Shown: one piece after another, positions 58,336 through 64,000 of the stretch | Position numbering within the stretch: the first letter of the stretch is position 1 | How the letters are laid out: every line of letters starts with the position of its first letter | NCBI GenBank assembly: GCA_037414955.1 | Contig: JBBEWH010000014.1 | Span: 61,811 to 125,810 of the forward strand | Reading direction: 5' to 3' | Length of the DNA stretch: 64,000 nucleotides | From: Phytohabitans sp037414955 | GTDB taxonomy: Bacteria; Actinomycetota; Actinomycetes; Mycobacteriales; Micromonosporaceae | The notes under the pieces: model-generated | What the model was told of the DNA's origin: nothing | Databases searched by the model: none | What the model saw: the letters and a program-made list of their open reading frames with translations, nothing else | Made by a program: the position numbers and the translations under genes

Positions 58336-58772
58336 GCATCGGACCCGTCACGCCGCCCGTCACCATGCCGGCTGACGACATCGAACTGCTGCGGCGGGCG
58401 GAGGACCTGCTCGGCCGGGTGTGGACGCGCGGCCGGCACGAGGTCGCGACCGCGTTGCGCACCACGGACGGCGGCGTCCACCTCGGCGTACACCTGGAAG
58501 GCTCCTGCCGGCGCAGCTCGATCTGCGCGGAGGGGGTGGCCCTCGGCGCCGCCCTGCTCGCCGGCCCGCCGCTGCGCGTGCAGAGCGTCGTGTCGGTACA
58601 GGTCAAGCCGGCCACCCGGTTCCGGGTCATCGCGCCGTGCGGGGTGTGCCGGGAACTGATCAGCGACTACAGCCCGGACGCCCGGATCTGGCTGACCAGC
58701 CCGACCTCCGGCGACGTCGTGGCGGTGCGGGCGCTCGACCTGCTGCCCGAGAAGTCCCGGCGGATCTGGTGA
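58332..58772 (+). CDS. Cytidine-deaminase-like zinc hydrolase
   Basis: A 146-residue protein of the cytidine deaminase superfamily. The zinc motifs are S-I-C-A-E (Cys and catalytic Glu) and P-C-G-V-C, the pattern of the tetrameric CDA/blasticidin-S-deaminase group. It could hydrolyse an amino group on a ring or guanidine-like carbon. Since the rest of the locus acts on amines and amides, a deaminase or hydrolase step on the catabolic intermediate is more likely than pyrimidine salvage; this is inference. The GTG start overlaps the previous stop (GTGA). Confidence 0.84.
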   Translation: MSIGPVTPPVTMPADDIELLRRAEDLLGRVWTRGRHEVATALRTTDGGVHLGVHLEGSCRRSSICAEGVALGAALLAGPPLRVQSVVSVQVKPATRFRVIAPCGVCRELISDYSPDARIWLTSPTSGDVVAVRALDLLPEKSRRIW

Positions 58773-58786
58773 AAGGAGCGTCCGAT

Positions 58787-59563
58787 ATGGACCTTGATGG
58801 TACCGGCACCCCGGTACGGTGGGCGGAGCTGACCTGGCCGGAGAGCGGGCGCGCCGCGGCGGCCCTCGACGCGGTCATCATCCCGGTCGGCGCGACCGAA
58901 CAGCACGGCCCGCACCTGCCGCTCAATGTGGACAGCCTGATCTGCGAGGCGGTCGCGCTCGAAGTCTCGGCGCTGACCGGCGTGCCGGTGGTGCCGACGC
59001 TCAGCTACGGCGTCTCCGCCTCGCACGGCGACTTCGCCGGCACGGTCGCGCTCCGGCCGGAGACGCTCATCGCGGTGCTGGAAGACGTCATCGACTCGCT
59101 GCACGCCTCCGGGATCCGGCAGTTCATCCTGCTCAACGGGCACATCTGGAACAACGGGTCGCTGGACGTGTCGGCCGAGAAGCTGCGCGTGCGGCATCGC
59201 GACTCGCGGGTGCGGGCGCTCGGTTACGTCACGATGTATCCGGGCCCGCAGGTCGACGGCCATGTCCAGTATGGACGAGCGCTGATGCACGCCAACTACT
59301 TCGAGACCTCGGTGATGCTGCACCTGCGCCCCGATCTGGTCCAGATGGCACAGGCCACGTCTCATGTGGACGTCGACTCGTTCTGGGACTACCGCATGGA
59401 CCAGGTCAGCGCGACCGGCGTCTGGGGGCGCGACGTCCCGGATGCCACCGCCGAGCACGGCAAGGCGGAGTTCGAGCGATGCGTGCTGACCACCGCGCGC
59501 GCCGTCGCCGCGGCGATCCGCGAACCCTGGCCCGATCCCACCCACCGCCCCGGCGTCGGTTAG
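58787..59563 (+). CDS. Creatininase-family amidohydrolase
   Basis: A 258-residue creatininase family protein. The marker V-G-A-T-E-Q-H-G-P-H-L-P-L (metal ligands Glu and His, ~32-44) is followed by Y-G-V-S-A-S-H-G-D-F-A-G-T, L-L-N-G-H-I-W-N-N-G and a late A-H-A-N-Y-F-E-T-type helix. The family hydrolyses cyclic or linear amides (creatinine, formamide intermediates, the mycofactocin precursor). No mycofactocin genes are present here. GAAAGGAG lies 11 bases upstream of ATG 58787. Its stop codon TAG overlaps the first GGAAGGGACCC palindrome. Confidence 0.9.
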   Translation: MDLDGTGTPVRWAELTWPESGRAAAALDAVIIPVGATEQHGPHLPLNVDSLICEAVALEVSALTGVPVVPTLSYGVSASHGDFAGTVALRPETLIAVLEDVIDSLHASGIRQFILLNGHIWNNGSLDVSAEKLRVRHRDSRVRALGYVTMYPGPQVDGHVQYGRALMHANYFETSVMLHLRPDLVQMAQATSHVDVDSFWDYRMDQVSATGVWGRDVPDATAEHGKAEFERCVLTTARAVAAAIREPWPDPTHRPGVG

Positions 59564-59608
59564 GAAGGGACCCTTTATATGCGAAAAGCGATGGGAAGGG
59601 ACCCTTCC
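59563..59608. promoter_or_regulatory. Duplicated GGAAGGGACCCTTCC palindrome carrying the ribosome site
   Basis: GGAAGGGACCCTTT at 59563-59576 and GGAAGGG-A-CCCTTCC at 59594-59608, the second a perfect 7-1-7 palindrome ending at the TTG start codon 59609. GGAAGGG is a strong ribosome site at the right distance, so pairing of the palindrome would hide it. This may regulate translation of the downstream gene. Confidence 0.6.
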
Positions 59609-60247
59609 TTGCGGATATTCGATATCACGCTGCCGATCCACCCGCGGATGCTCCATTGGGGACGTAAGCCGGAGGTGGAGGTCGTCGAGTCGCTGGCCAA
59701 CGGCGACGCGTCCAACGTCACCCGGTGGCGGCTCGGCGCGCACACCGGCACCCACGTGGACGCCCCCGCGCACTTCGTCGACGGCGCCACCCCCATCGAC
59801 AAGGTGGACCTGCACGCGCTCGTCGGGCCGGCGCTCGTCGTCGATCTGACCGGGGTGACCGGCGACGTGACCGTCGATCAGCTGGCCGCCGCGGGGGTCG
59901 CCGGGCAGCGACGGGTGCTGTTGAAGACCAGCAACTCGGCCGGGCCGCTCAAGGAGCCGGACCGGGCGCCGTCCTGGGTCGGCCTGTCGCCGGATGCGGC
60001 CGCGTGGCTCATCGCGCAGGGCGTAGCGTTGGTCGGCATCGACTACCTGACGATCGAGAGCCACACCCGCACCGACACCTGGGACGCGCACCACGCCCTG
60101 CTCGGCGCCGGGGTGCTGATCCTGGAGAACGCCGACCTCGACGGTGTACCCGCCGGCGAGTACGAGTTGGTGTGCCTGCCCGCCAAACTGGTGGACGCGG
60201 ACGGGGCTTTCGCCCGAGCCATCCTCATCCAACGGGAAGGCCAATGA
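59609..60247 (+). CDS. Kynurenine-formamidase-like cyclase/hydrolase
   Basis: A 212-residue protein of the cyclase (kynurenine formamidase-like) family: starts M-R-I-F-D-I-T-L-P-I-H-P, then the metal motif H-T-G-T-H-V-D-A-P-A-H-F (~50-61), L-L-K-T-S-N-S, D-Y-L-T-I-E and a late A-P-A-G-E-Y-E-L-V-C-L-P-A-K. The motif is intact, so a metal-dependent amide or ring hydrolysis is expected. TTG 59609 gives the standard N-terminus; ATG 59579 and 59591 are in frame but would translate the palindromes. The stop TGA overlaps the mini-ORF start (ATGA). Confidence 0.86.
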   Translation: MRIFDITLPIHPRMLHWGRKPEVEVVESLANGDASNVTRWRLGAHTGTHVDAPAHFVDGATPIDKVDLHALVGPALVVDLTGVTGDVTVDQLAAAGVAGQRRVLLKTSNSAGPLKEPDRAPSWVGLSPDAAAWLIAQGVALVGIDYLTIESHTRTDTWDAHHALLGAGVLILENADLDGVPAGEYELVCLPAKLVDADGAFARAILIQREGQ

Positions 60248-60285
60248 CCCACGCACTCGCCGCCGTCCGCCGGGACGCCTCATGA
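60244..60285 (+). CDS. 13-codon coupling mini-ORF
   Basis: A 13-codon frame, M-T-H-A-L-A-A-V-R-R-D-A-S, whose ATG overlaps the cyclase stop (ATGA at 60244) and whose TGA overlaps the ATG of the gamma-glutamyltransferase (60282). The peptide itself may have no function; the arrangement would pass ribosomes from one gene to the next. Confidence 0.45.
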   Translation: MTHALAAVRRDAS

Positions 60286-61805
60286 GAGTCGCGCTCGCCG
60301 CGCCGCACCCGAGCGCCACGGACGCCGCCGCGTCGGTGGTCGCCGCCGGCGGCAACGCGCTCGACGCCGCGCTGGCCGCCGCGGCCGCGCTGACCGTGGC
60401 GTACCCGCATCAGTGCTCGGTGGGCGGCGACCTGGTCGCCATCGTGTGCCGCGCCGGCCAGCCGGCGCGGGCCGTCCTGTCGATCGGTGCGGCGGCGGCC
60501 GCGACCGACGTGGCGGCGCTGCGGGCCCAGGGCGACCGGATGCCCTCCGGCGGGCCGGCGACGGTGACCGTGCCGGGTGTCGTGGCCGGCTGGGCGAGCG
60601 TCGCGTCGCTCGGCGCGCGGCTGTCCCTGCGGGACCTGTTGGCCCCGGCCGTCGCGCTCGCCCGCGACGGCGTGGCGGTCAGTCCCGGGCTGCGGCGGGC
60701 GATCACGGCCCGGCGGGCGGCGATCGAGGCCGATCCGGGCCTGCGCGCCCTGTTGCAGCCACGTCCCGATGTCCTCGTCCAGCCCGCGCTCGCGGACACG
60801 CTCACCGCGATCGGGGCCAACTGGCGCACCTTCTACAAGGGACATCTGGCGCACCGTCTCGTGACCGGGCTCCGGAAGCTCGGCAGCGCGCTGTCGGTCG
60901 CGGACTTCGCCGCCCACCGGGCCGAGGTGGACGCGCCGCTGAGCGCCACTGTGGACGGTGTCAGCTGGTACGCGGCGCCGCCGCCGGTCCAGGGCGCGAC
61001 GCTGCTCGGCATCCTGGGCTCCCCCGACCTGGTCCGCGCCGCCCGCCGGGCCCAGCTGCGCCGGGACGCGCTGCTCGGCGATCCCCGCACCGGCCCGGTC
61101 GACCTGGACGCCCTGCTGCTGCGCGGTTCCACCGCCGTCGCCGCGCCGTTCGCCGGGTTCGCCGCGCCGTTCGCCGGGTTCGCCGCGCCACCGCCCACCG
61201 GTGACACCGTGGCCGTCACCGCCGTGTCGGACGACGGCACCGCGGTCACCCTCATCCAGAGCGTCTTCCAGAGCTTCGGCGCCGGCATCCTCGACCCCGC
61301 CACCGGCATCGTGCTGCACAACCGCGGCTCCTCGTTCAGCCTCGACGAGAACCACCCCGGGCGGCTGCGACCCGGGTCCCGCCCGCCGCACACGCTCTGC
61401 CCCGCCCTGGCGGTGTCGGGCGACACCGTGGTGGCGCTCGGTTGCCAGGGCGGCCGCGCCCAGCCCTGGATCCTGGCCCAGGTGGCCGCCGACGTGCTCG
61501 ACGCCGGCGATCTGGGCGCGCTGGTGTCCCGGCCGCGCTGGGTGATCGGCGCCCGCGAGCTCGGCCGGGACAACCCGTCGCTGCTCCTGGAGCCGGGGAC
61601 GCCGGGCGCGGACGCGCTCGCCGCCACCGCCGAGCGGCTCGGCCTGGAGGTCGCCACCACCGACGGCCCGCACGACGACGCCGGCCACGTCCAGGTCGCG
61701 CGCCTGCGCGGAGACGCGCTGGACGCCGCGAGCGACCCGCGCGCCGACGGCCGCGCCACCCTCTTCCCCAGGGCCACCTACGAAGCTCCTTCAGGGACGC
61801 CCTGA
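60282..61805 (+). CDS. Gamma-glutamyltransferase-family enzyme
   Basis: A 507-residue Ntn-hydrolase of the GGT family. The large-subunit start is D-A-A-A-S-V-V-A-A-G-G-N-A-L-D-A-A-L-A-A-A in parts, S-V-G-G-D-L-V matches the family, and the small subunit is marked by the putative nucleophile Thr309 in T-G-D-T, then S-D-D-G-T-A-V-T, N-R-G-S-S-F-S-L-D-E-N-H-P and G-C-Q-G-G-R-A-Q-P. The second Thr of the usual T-T-H is replaced by V-A, so self-processing should be tested. A 21-base tandem repeat lengthens the linker just before Thr309. With the GS-like gene it could form and remove gamma-glutamyl groups. There is no signal peptide, unlike the classical exported enzyme. Confidence 0.88.
   Translation: MRVALAAPHPSATDAAASVVAAGGNALDAALAAAAALTVAYPHQCSVGGDLVAIVCRAGQPARAVLSIGAAAAATDVAALRAQGDRMPSGGPATVTVPGVVAGWASVASLGARLSLRDLLAPAVALARDGVAVSPGLRRAITARRAAIEADPGLRALLQPRPDVLVQPALADTLTAIGANWRTFYKGHLAHRLVTGLRKLGSALSVADFAAHRAEVDAPLSATVDGVSWYAAPPPVQGATLLGILGSPDLVRAARRAQLRRDALLGDPRTGPVDLDALLLRGSTAVAAPFAGFAAPFAGFAAPPPTGDTVAVTAVSDDGTAVTLIQSVFQSFGAGILDPATGIVLHNRGSSFSLDENHPGRLRPGSRPPHTLCPALAVSGDTVVALGCQGGRAQPWILAQVAADVLDAGDLGALVSRPRWVIGARELGRDNPSLLLEPGTPGADALAATAERLGLEVATTDGPHDDAGHVQVARLRGDALDAASDPRADGRATLFPRATYEAPSGTP
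61140..61181. repeat. 21-base tandem repeat before the processing site of the gamma-glutamyltransferase
   Basis: GCCGCGCCGTTCGCCGGGTT-C occurs at 61140-61160 and 61161-61181, followed by a partial third copy. It encodes A-A-P-F-A-G-F twice and lies immediately before the putative nucleophile Thr309. Confidence 0.85.
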
Positions 61806-61810
61806 TCATG
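61791..61810. repeat. Palindromic repeat, half copy 10
   Basis: TCAGGGACGCCCTGATCATG is the right half of the family. Its TGA (61803-61805) is the stop codon of the gamma-glutamyltransferase gene, and its ATG (61808) is the likely start codon of the next gene. Confidence 0.8.
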
Positions 61811-62629
61811 AGCGTCCGCCGGATCATCCCCCTCACTCTCGGCTGGGAAGAGCTGCCGAAGTCCGTCTCGGTGTACGGGGCGTCCCGCGACGAACGGGTC
61901 CGTGAGCCGGTGCCGGGCCTGCTCTTGCAGGTGGACGGCGGCTGGCTGCTGCTCGACACCGGCTTCAACACGGCCCTCCTGCGCGACCCCGCGCTGCGCC
62001 GCCGCTTCTACCCCAGCCCGAACTACCAGCCGGTGCTGCCCGGCGACGGCGAGCCGATCGAGGAAGCCCTCGCCGTGGCCGGCGTCGAACTGGCGGACAT
62101 CCACGCCGTGGCCCTCAGTCACCTGCACGTCGACCACGCCGGCGGCCTGAAACACTTCGCCGGCCGGGTGCCGGTGCACGCCCAACGGGCCGAGCTCGCG
62201 TACGGCCTGTCGAACCATCCCGCACCGGAGCGGCACGCGATGGCCCGGATCGACTACGACGACCCGCGTATCGACTGGCGGCTCGCCGACGGCGACGTGG
62301 AGATCGCGCCCGGCGTGACGGCGGTGCTGACCGCCGGGCACACACCCGGCCATCAGAGCTTCGTCGTGGACCTCGACGAGTCGGTCGGCGGTGGCGGGTT
62401 CGTCTTCGCCTGCGACGCGGCGGACCTGACCGAGAACATCACCGAGGAACGCGCCATCGGCTCGTTCATCGACGCGACTCCGGAGCAGACGGTCGCGCAG
62501 ATCCACAAGCTGAAGGACATCGCCGCCCGGCGCGGGTATCCGGTCATCCCCGGCCACGACCCGATCGCCTGGCCCGGTCTCACTGCCGTACTCGCGCGCC
62601 GCTTCCCCTCACCGTCAAGCCGTCCCTGA
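61808..62629 (+). CDS. Metallo-beta-lactamase-fold hydrolase (lactonase-like)
   Basis: A 273-residue MBL-fold protein with the zinc motif S-H-L-H-V-D-H-A-G-G (~101-110), a later His in T-A-G-H-T-P-G-H, the bridging Asp in A-C-D-A-A-D and a C-terminal His in P-G-H-D-P. Length and order fit the AHL-lactonase/acyl-hydrolase branch. In this locus it could open a lactone or ester intermediate. The start ATG 61808 is within repeat half copy 10 and the gene has no separate ribosome site, so expression may depend on coupling to the gamma-glutamyltransferase gene, whose stop codon lies 2 bases away. Confidence 0.88.
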   Translation: MSVRRIIPLTLGWEELPKSVSVYGASRDERVREPVPGLLLQVDGGWLLLDTGFNTALLRDPALRRRFYPSPNYQPVLPGDGEPIEEALAVAGVELADIHAVALSHLHVDHAGGLKHFAGRVPVHAQRAELAYGLSNHPAPERHAMARIDYDDPRIDWRLADGDVEIAPGVTAVLTAGHTPGHQSFVVDLDESVGGGGFVFACDAADLTENITEERAIGSFIDATPEQTVAQIHKLKDIAARRGYPVIPGHDPIAWPGLTAVLARRFPSPSSRP

Positions 62630-62634
62630 CACAT
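62609..62634. repeat. Degenerate half of the palindromic repeat family
   Basis: ACCGTCAAGCCGTCCCTGAC, followed by ACAT, resembles the left half of the family. Its TGA is the stop codon of the MBL gene. The match is weak. Confidence 0.4.
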
Positions 62635-62646
62635 ACCGTCCGCTCC

Positions 62647-62673
62647 CCTTGATCGGCGCCGCACCGATCAAGG
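62647..62673. terminator. CCTTGATCGG hairpin after the MBL gene
   Basis: CCTTGATCGG at 62647-62656 and CCGATCAAGG at 62664-62673 are perfect 10-base inverted arms with a 7-base loop, 17 bases after the MBL stop codon. This fits a hairpin terminator for the catabolic operon. Confidence 0.65.
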
Positions 62674-62678
62674 AGCGC

Positions 62679-62742
62679 CGCCTCCACGGCGCGCCGCCTC
62701 CACGGCGCGCCGCCTCCACGGCGCGCCGCCTCCATGGCGCGC
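62679..62742. repeat. Four-copy 16-base tandem repeat
   Basis: The unit CGCCTCCACGGCGCGC (last copy with T for C) repeats at 62679, 62695, 62711 and 62727. Each unit contains the palindrome GGCGCGCC. It lies between the MBL gene and the sirtuin gene and is flanked by CCGATCAAGG motifs. Confidence 0.85.
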
Positions 62743-62764
62743 CGCGCCGATCAAGGAGAACTGC

Positions 62765-62827
62765 GCCGATCAAGGGCTCGGGCACGTGGATCCGAGATCC
62801 AACCACGTGCCGGAGCCCTTGATCGGC
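62765..62827. repeat. Long inverted repeat upstream of the sirtuin gene
   Basis: Arms 62765-62789 and 62803-62827 (25 bases each) are reverse complements with one mismatch and a 13-base loop. The key parts are GCCGATCAAGGGCTC, GGCACGTGG and their complements. A further CCTTGATCGG follows at 62836-62845. It ends 40 bases before the sirtuin ATG. Confidence 0.8.
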
Positions 62828-62866
62828 GGGCAGGGCCTTGATCGGCGGGGCGCGCCGTGGGGGCGG

Positions 62867-63724
62867 ATGGTGAGGCACCATGGGTGGGTGCTTGAGGGAA
62901 CCGCGAAGCTGGCGGAGATGGTCGCCGGCGGTGGCGTCGCCGTCCTGACCGGCGCCGGGATCTCCACCGAATCGGGCATTCCCGACTATCGTGGCCCGGA
63001 CGGGGTGCAGGTCCGGCACGCCCCGATGACCTACCAGACGTTCACCCGCGACGCCGCTGCCCGGCGCCGGTACTGGGCCCGCAGCCACCTCGGGTGGCGC
63101 ACCATCGCCCGGGCCGCGCCCAACGCCGGCCACCGCGCCGTCGCCGAGCTCCAGCGGCACGGGCTGCTGACCGGCGTCATCACGCAGAACGTGGACGGTC
63201 TGCACCAGGCCGGGGGCGCCGGCGGCGTCATCGAGCTGCACGGCAACCTCGACCGGGTGGTGTGCCTCGACTGCGGCGACGCCACCACCCGCGACCGGCT
63301 GGACGACCGGCTCCGGCTGGTCAACCCCCGGTTCGACGCCCGCGTCATCGCGGTCAACCCGGACGGCGACGTGGATCTGCCGGACGACGAGGTGGACCGG
63401 TTCCGCATCGTCGGCTGCCAGGCGTGCGGCCGCGGCACGCTCAAGCCGGACGTGGTGTTCTTCGGCGAGACCGTCCCGCGCGCCCGGGTGGACGCCAGCT
63501 TCGCGGTGGTGGAAGGCGCCCGCATGCTGCTGGTGCTGGGCTCGTCGTTGACCGTCATGTCCGGCCGCCGTTTCGTGCTGCGGGCCGCGAAGCTGGGCAT
63601 CCCGGTCGCGATCGTCAACCGGGGCGCCACCCGGGGCGACGACTACGCCACCCTGACGCTCGACGCCCGGCTCGGCACCGTGCTCCCCGACCTCCTCCCC
63701 ATGATCAAGGCGTCCCTCAAGTAG
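62867..63724 (+). CDS. Sir2-family NAD-dependent protein deacylase
   Basis: A 285-residue sirtuin. NAD-binding motif G-A-G-I-S-T-E-S-G-I-P-D-Y-R-G near residues ~29-43, then T-Q-N-V-D-G-L-H-Q-A-G and catalytic His in E-L-H-G-N, and four zinc Cys (V-C-L-D-C and G-C-Q-A-C). It removes acyl groups from lysine residues using NAD. ATG 62867 is used because upstream codons cross the inverted repeat at 62765-62827; GTG 62870 is possible. The final residues (M-I-K-A-S-L-K) come from repeat copy 11, whose TAG ends the gene. It is separated from the amine locus by strong hairpins and is probably an independent unit. Confidence 0.9.
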   Translation: MVRHHGWVLEGTAKLAEMVAGGGVAVLTGAGISTESGIPDYRGPDGVQVRHAPMTYQTFTRDAAARRRYWARSHLGWRTIARAAPNAGHRAVAELQRHGLLTGVITQNVDGLHQAGGAGGVIELHGNLDRVVCLDCGDATTRDRLDDRLRLVNPRFDARVIAVNPDGDVDLPDDEVDRFRIVGCQACGRGTLKPDVVFFGETVPRARVDASFAVVEGARMLLVLGSSLTVMSGRRFVLRAAKLGIPVAIVNRGATRGDDYATLTLDARLGTVLPDLLPMIKASLK

Positions 63725-63755
63725 CAATAACGACGTGAGGGACGCCTTGATCATG
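63700..63755. repeat. Palindromic repeat, full copy 11 (56 bp)
   Basis: Outer arms CATGATCAAGGCGTCC and GGACGCCTTGATCATG, inner CTCAAGTAG and CGACGTGAG, very close to copy 9. It supplies the last codons and TAG stop of the sirtuin gene. Confidence 0.92.
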
Positions 63756-63819
63756 GAGGAGGCGGCCTCCACGTGGGTGCGCGGCGGGCCTGGACCAGGT
63801 AGCCTGACCGGACGCATGA

Positions 63820-63831
63820 GAGAGCGCTCTC
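63820..63831. promoter_or_regulatory. LacI-type operator candidate
   Basis: GAGAGCGCTCTC is a perfect 12-base palindrome with the GCGC centre typical of actinobacterial LacI-family sites such as those of CebR. It lies 23 bases before the ATG at 63855. Confidence 0.6.
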
Positions 63832-63854
63832 ACAGCGGGTGAAGGAGGCGGCGG

Positions 63855-64000
63855 ATGATCATCAGGGCCCTCGCACTCGGACTTGCGGTCGTCACCGTCG
63901 CGGGGGGGCCCGCGCCCCCCGCGCCCCCCCGCCCCCCCCCCCCCCCCCCCCCCGGCGCCCCCCCCCCCCCCCGCGCCCCCCCCCACCCCGGCCCCCCCAA
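63855..64000 (+). CDS. Truncated gene: start of a secreted protein
   Basis: ATG 63855 has an excellent ribosome site, GAAGGAGG. The first residues, M-I-I-R-A-L-A-L-G-L-A-V-V-T-V-A, look like a signal peptide. After about 63900 the sequence turns to C-runs and cannot be trusted. With the LacI-type palindrome upstream, a secreted carbohydrate-active protein is plausible, but the identity is not visible. Confidence 0.55.
   Translation, partial: MIIRALALGLAVVTVAGGPAPPAPPRPPPPPPPGAPPPPRAPPHPGPP
63901..64000. other. Low-complexity C-rich contig end, probably artefactual
   Basis: The last ~100 bases are nearly all C with scattered G and A, unlike any other part of the window. This looks like degraded sequence at the end of a contig and should not be translated. 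Confidence 0.85.

Noticed and set aside
58787..59563. Creatininase-like gene as part of a mycofactocin cluster
   Set aside because: No MftA precursor, radical SAM MftC or glycosyltransferase is present nearby.
62679..62742. Tandem 16-base unit as an origin iteron array
   Set aside because: No replication protein or AT-rich region is near; the unit is GC-palindromic and better explained as an intergenic repeat.

Overview
The window is very GC-rich and uses GTG/TTG starts, ATGA stop-start overlaps, SARP/BTAD regulators, SigE-family sigma factors and ANTAR regulators. This points to a filamentous actinomycete, probably Micromonosporaceae (inference; no rRNA or marker gene is present). The last ~100 bases collapse into C-runs, which looks like a low-quality contig end.

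Layout. 1-2.9 kb: the C-terminal part of a HEAT-repeat protein, then a small membrane protein with a paired XRE regulator. 3.1-9.9 kb: an Hsp70/actin-fold ATPase fused to a polytopic membrane domain, followed by two large membrane-anchored SARP-type (winged helix + BTAD) proteins, one with a LysM domain. 10.2-11.6 kb: alpha/beta hydrolase and divergent TetR regulator with a shared operator. 12-20 kb: defence-like island with a NACHT-LRR NTPase, a lower-GC Mrr-like nuclease-nSTAND3 protein, and an unknown protein coupled to an XRE-ImmA/IrrE peptidase. 20-30 kb: SigE-type sigma factor with membrane partner, two tandem secreted proteins, a peptidoglycan amidase/glycoside-hydrolase-like protein, a Tat-exported protein, SRPBCC proteins with an ArsR regulator, a BBE-type flavoprotein and an Imm5-like protein. 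30-41 kb: secreted FG-GAP protein, flavoprotein, hydrolase, a 1126-residue secreted protein, GAF-ANTAR regulators, a LapA-like protein and a fatty acid desaturase.

42-62.6 kb is one large catabolic locus. It holds a Rieske oxygenase, a glutamine-synthetase-like ligase, an aldehyde dehydrogenase, a class V PLP enzyme fused to a FAD amine oxidase, a GntR/FCD regulator, a copper amine oxidase, a complete SBP_bac_5 ABC importer, an alpha/beta hydrolase, an amidohydrolase-like protein, a cytidine-deaminase-like protein, a creatininase-like protein, a cyclase/formamidase-like protein, a gamma-glutamyltransferase and a metallo-beta-lactamase-fold hydrolase. Three promoters carry the same ATTGGATCCAAT operator, which ties the locus to the GntR regulator. 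The likely logic is import of an amine or amide compound, amine oxidation or gamma-glutamylation, aldehyde oxidation and amide hydrolysis; the substrate is not evident. A sirtuin and a truncated secreted protein with a LacI-type operator close the window.

From about 30.2 kb to the end, a ~56-bp inverted-repeat element (ends CATGATCAAGGCGTCC / GGACGCCTTGATCATG) recurs at gene ends and between genes. It supplies stop codons, C-terminal tails and possible start codons, and in one case forms the in-frame linker of the PLP-FAD fusion. No copy was seen in the first 30 kb. No tRNA, rRNA, CRISPR array, transposase or integrase was recognised.
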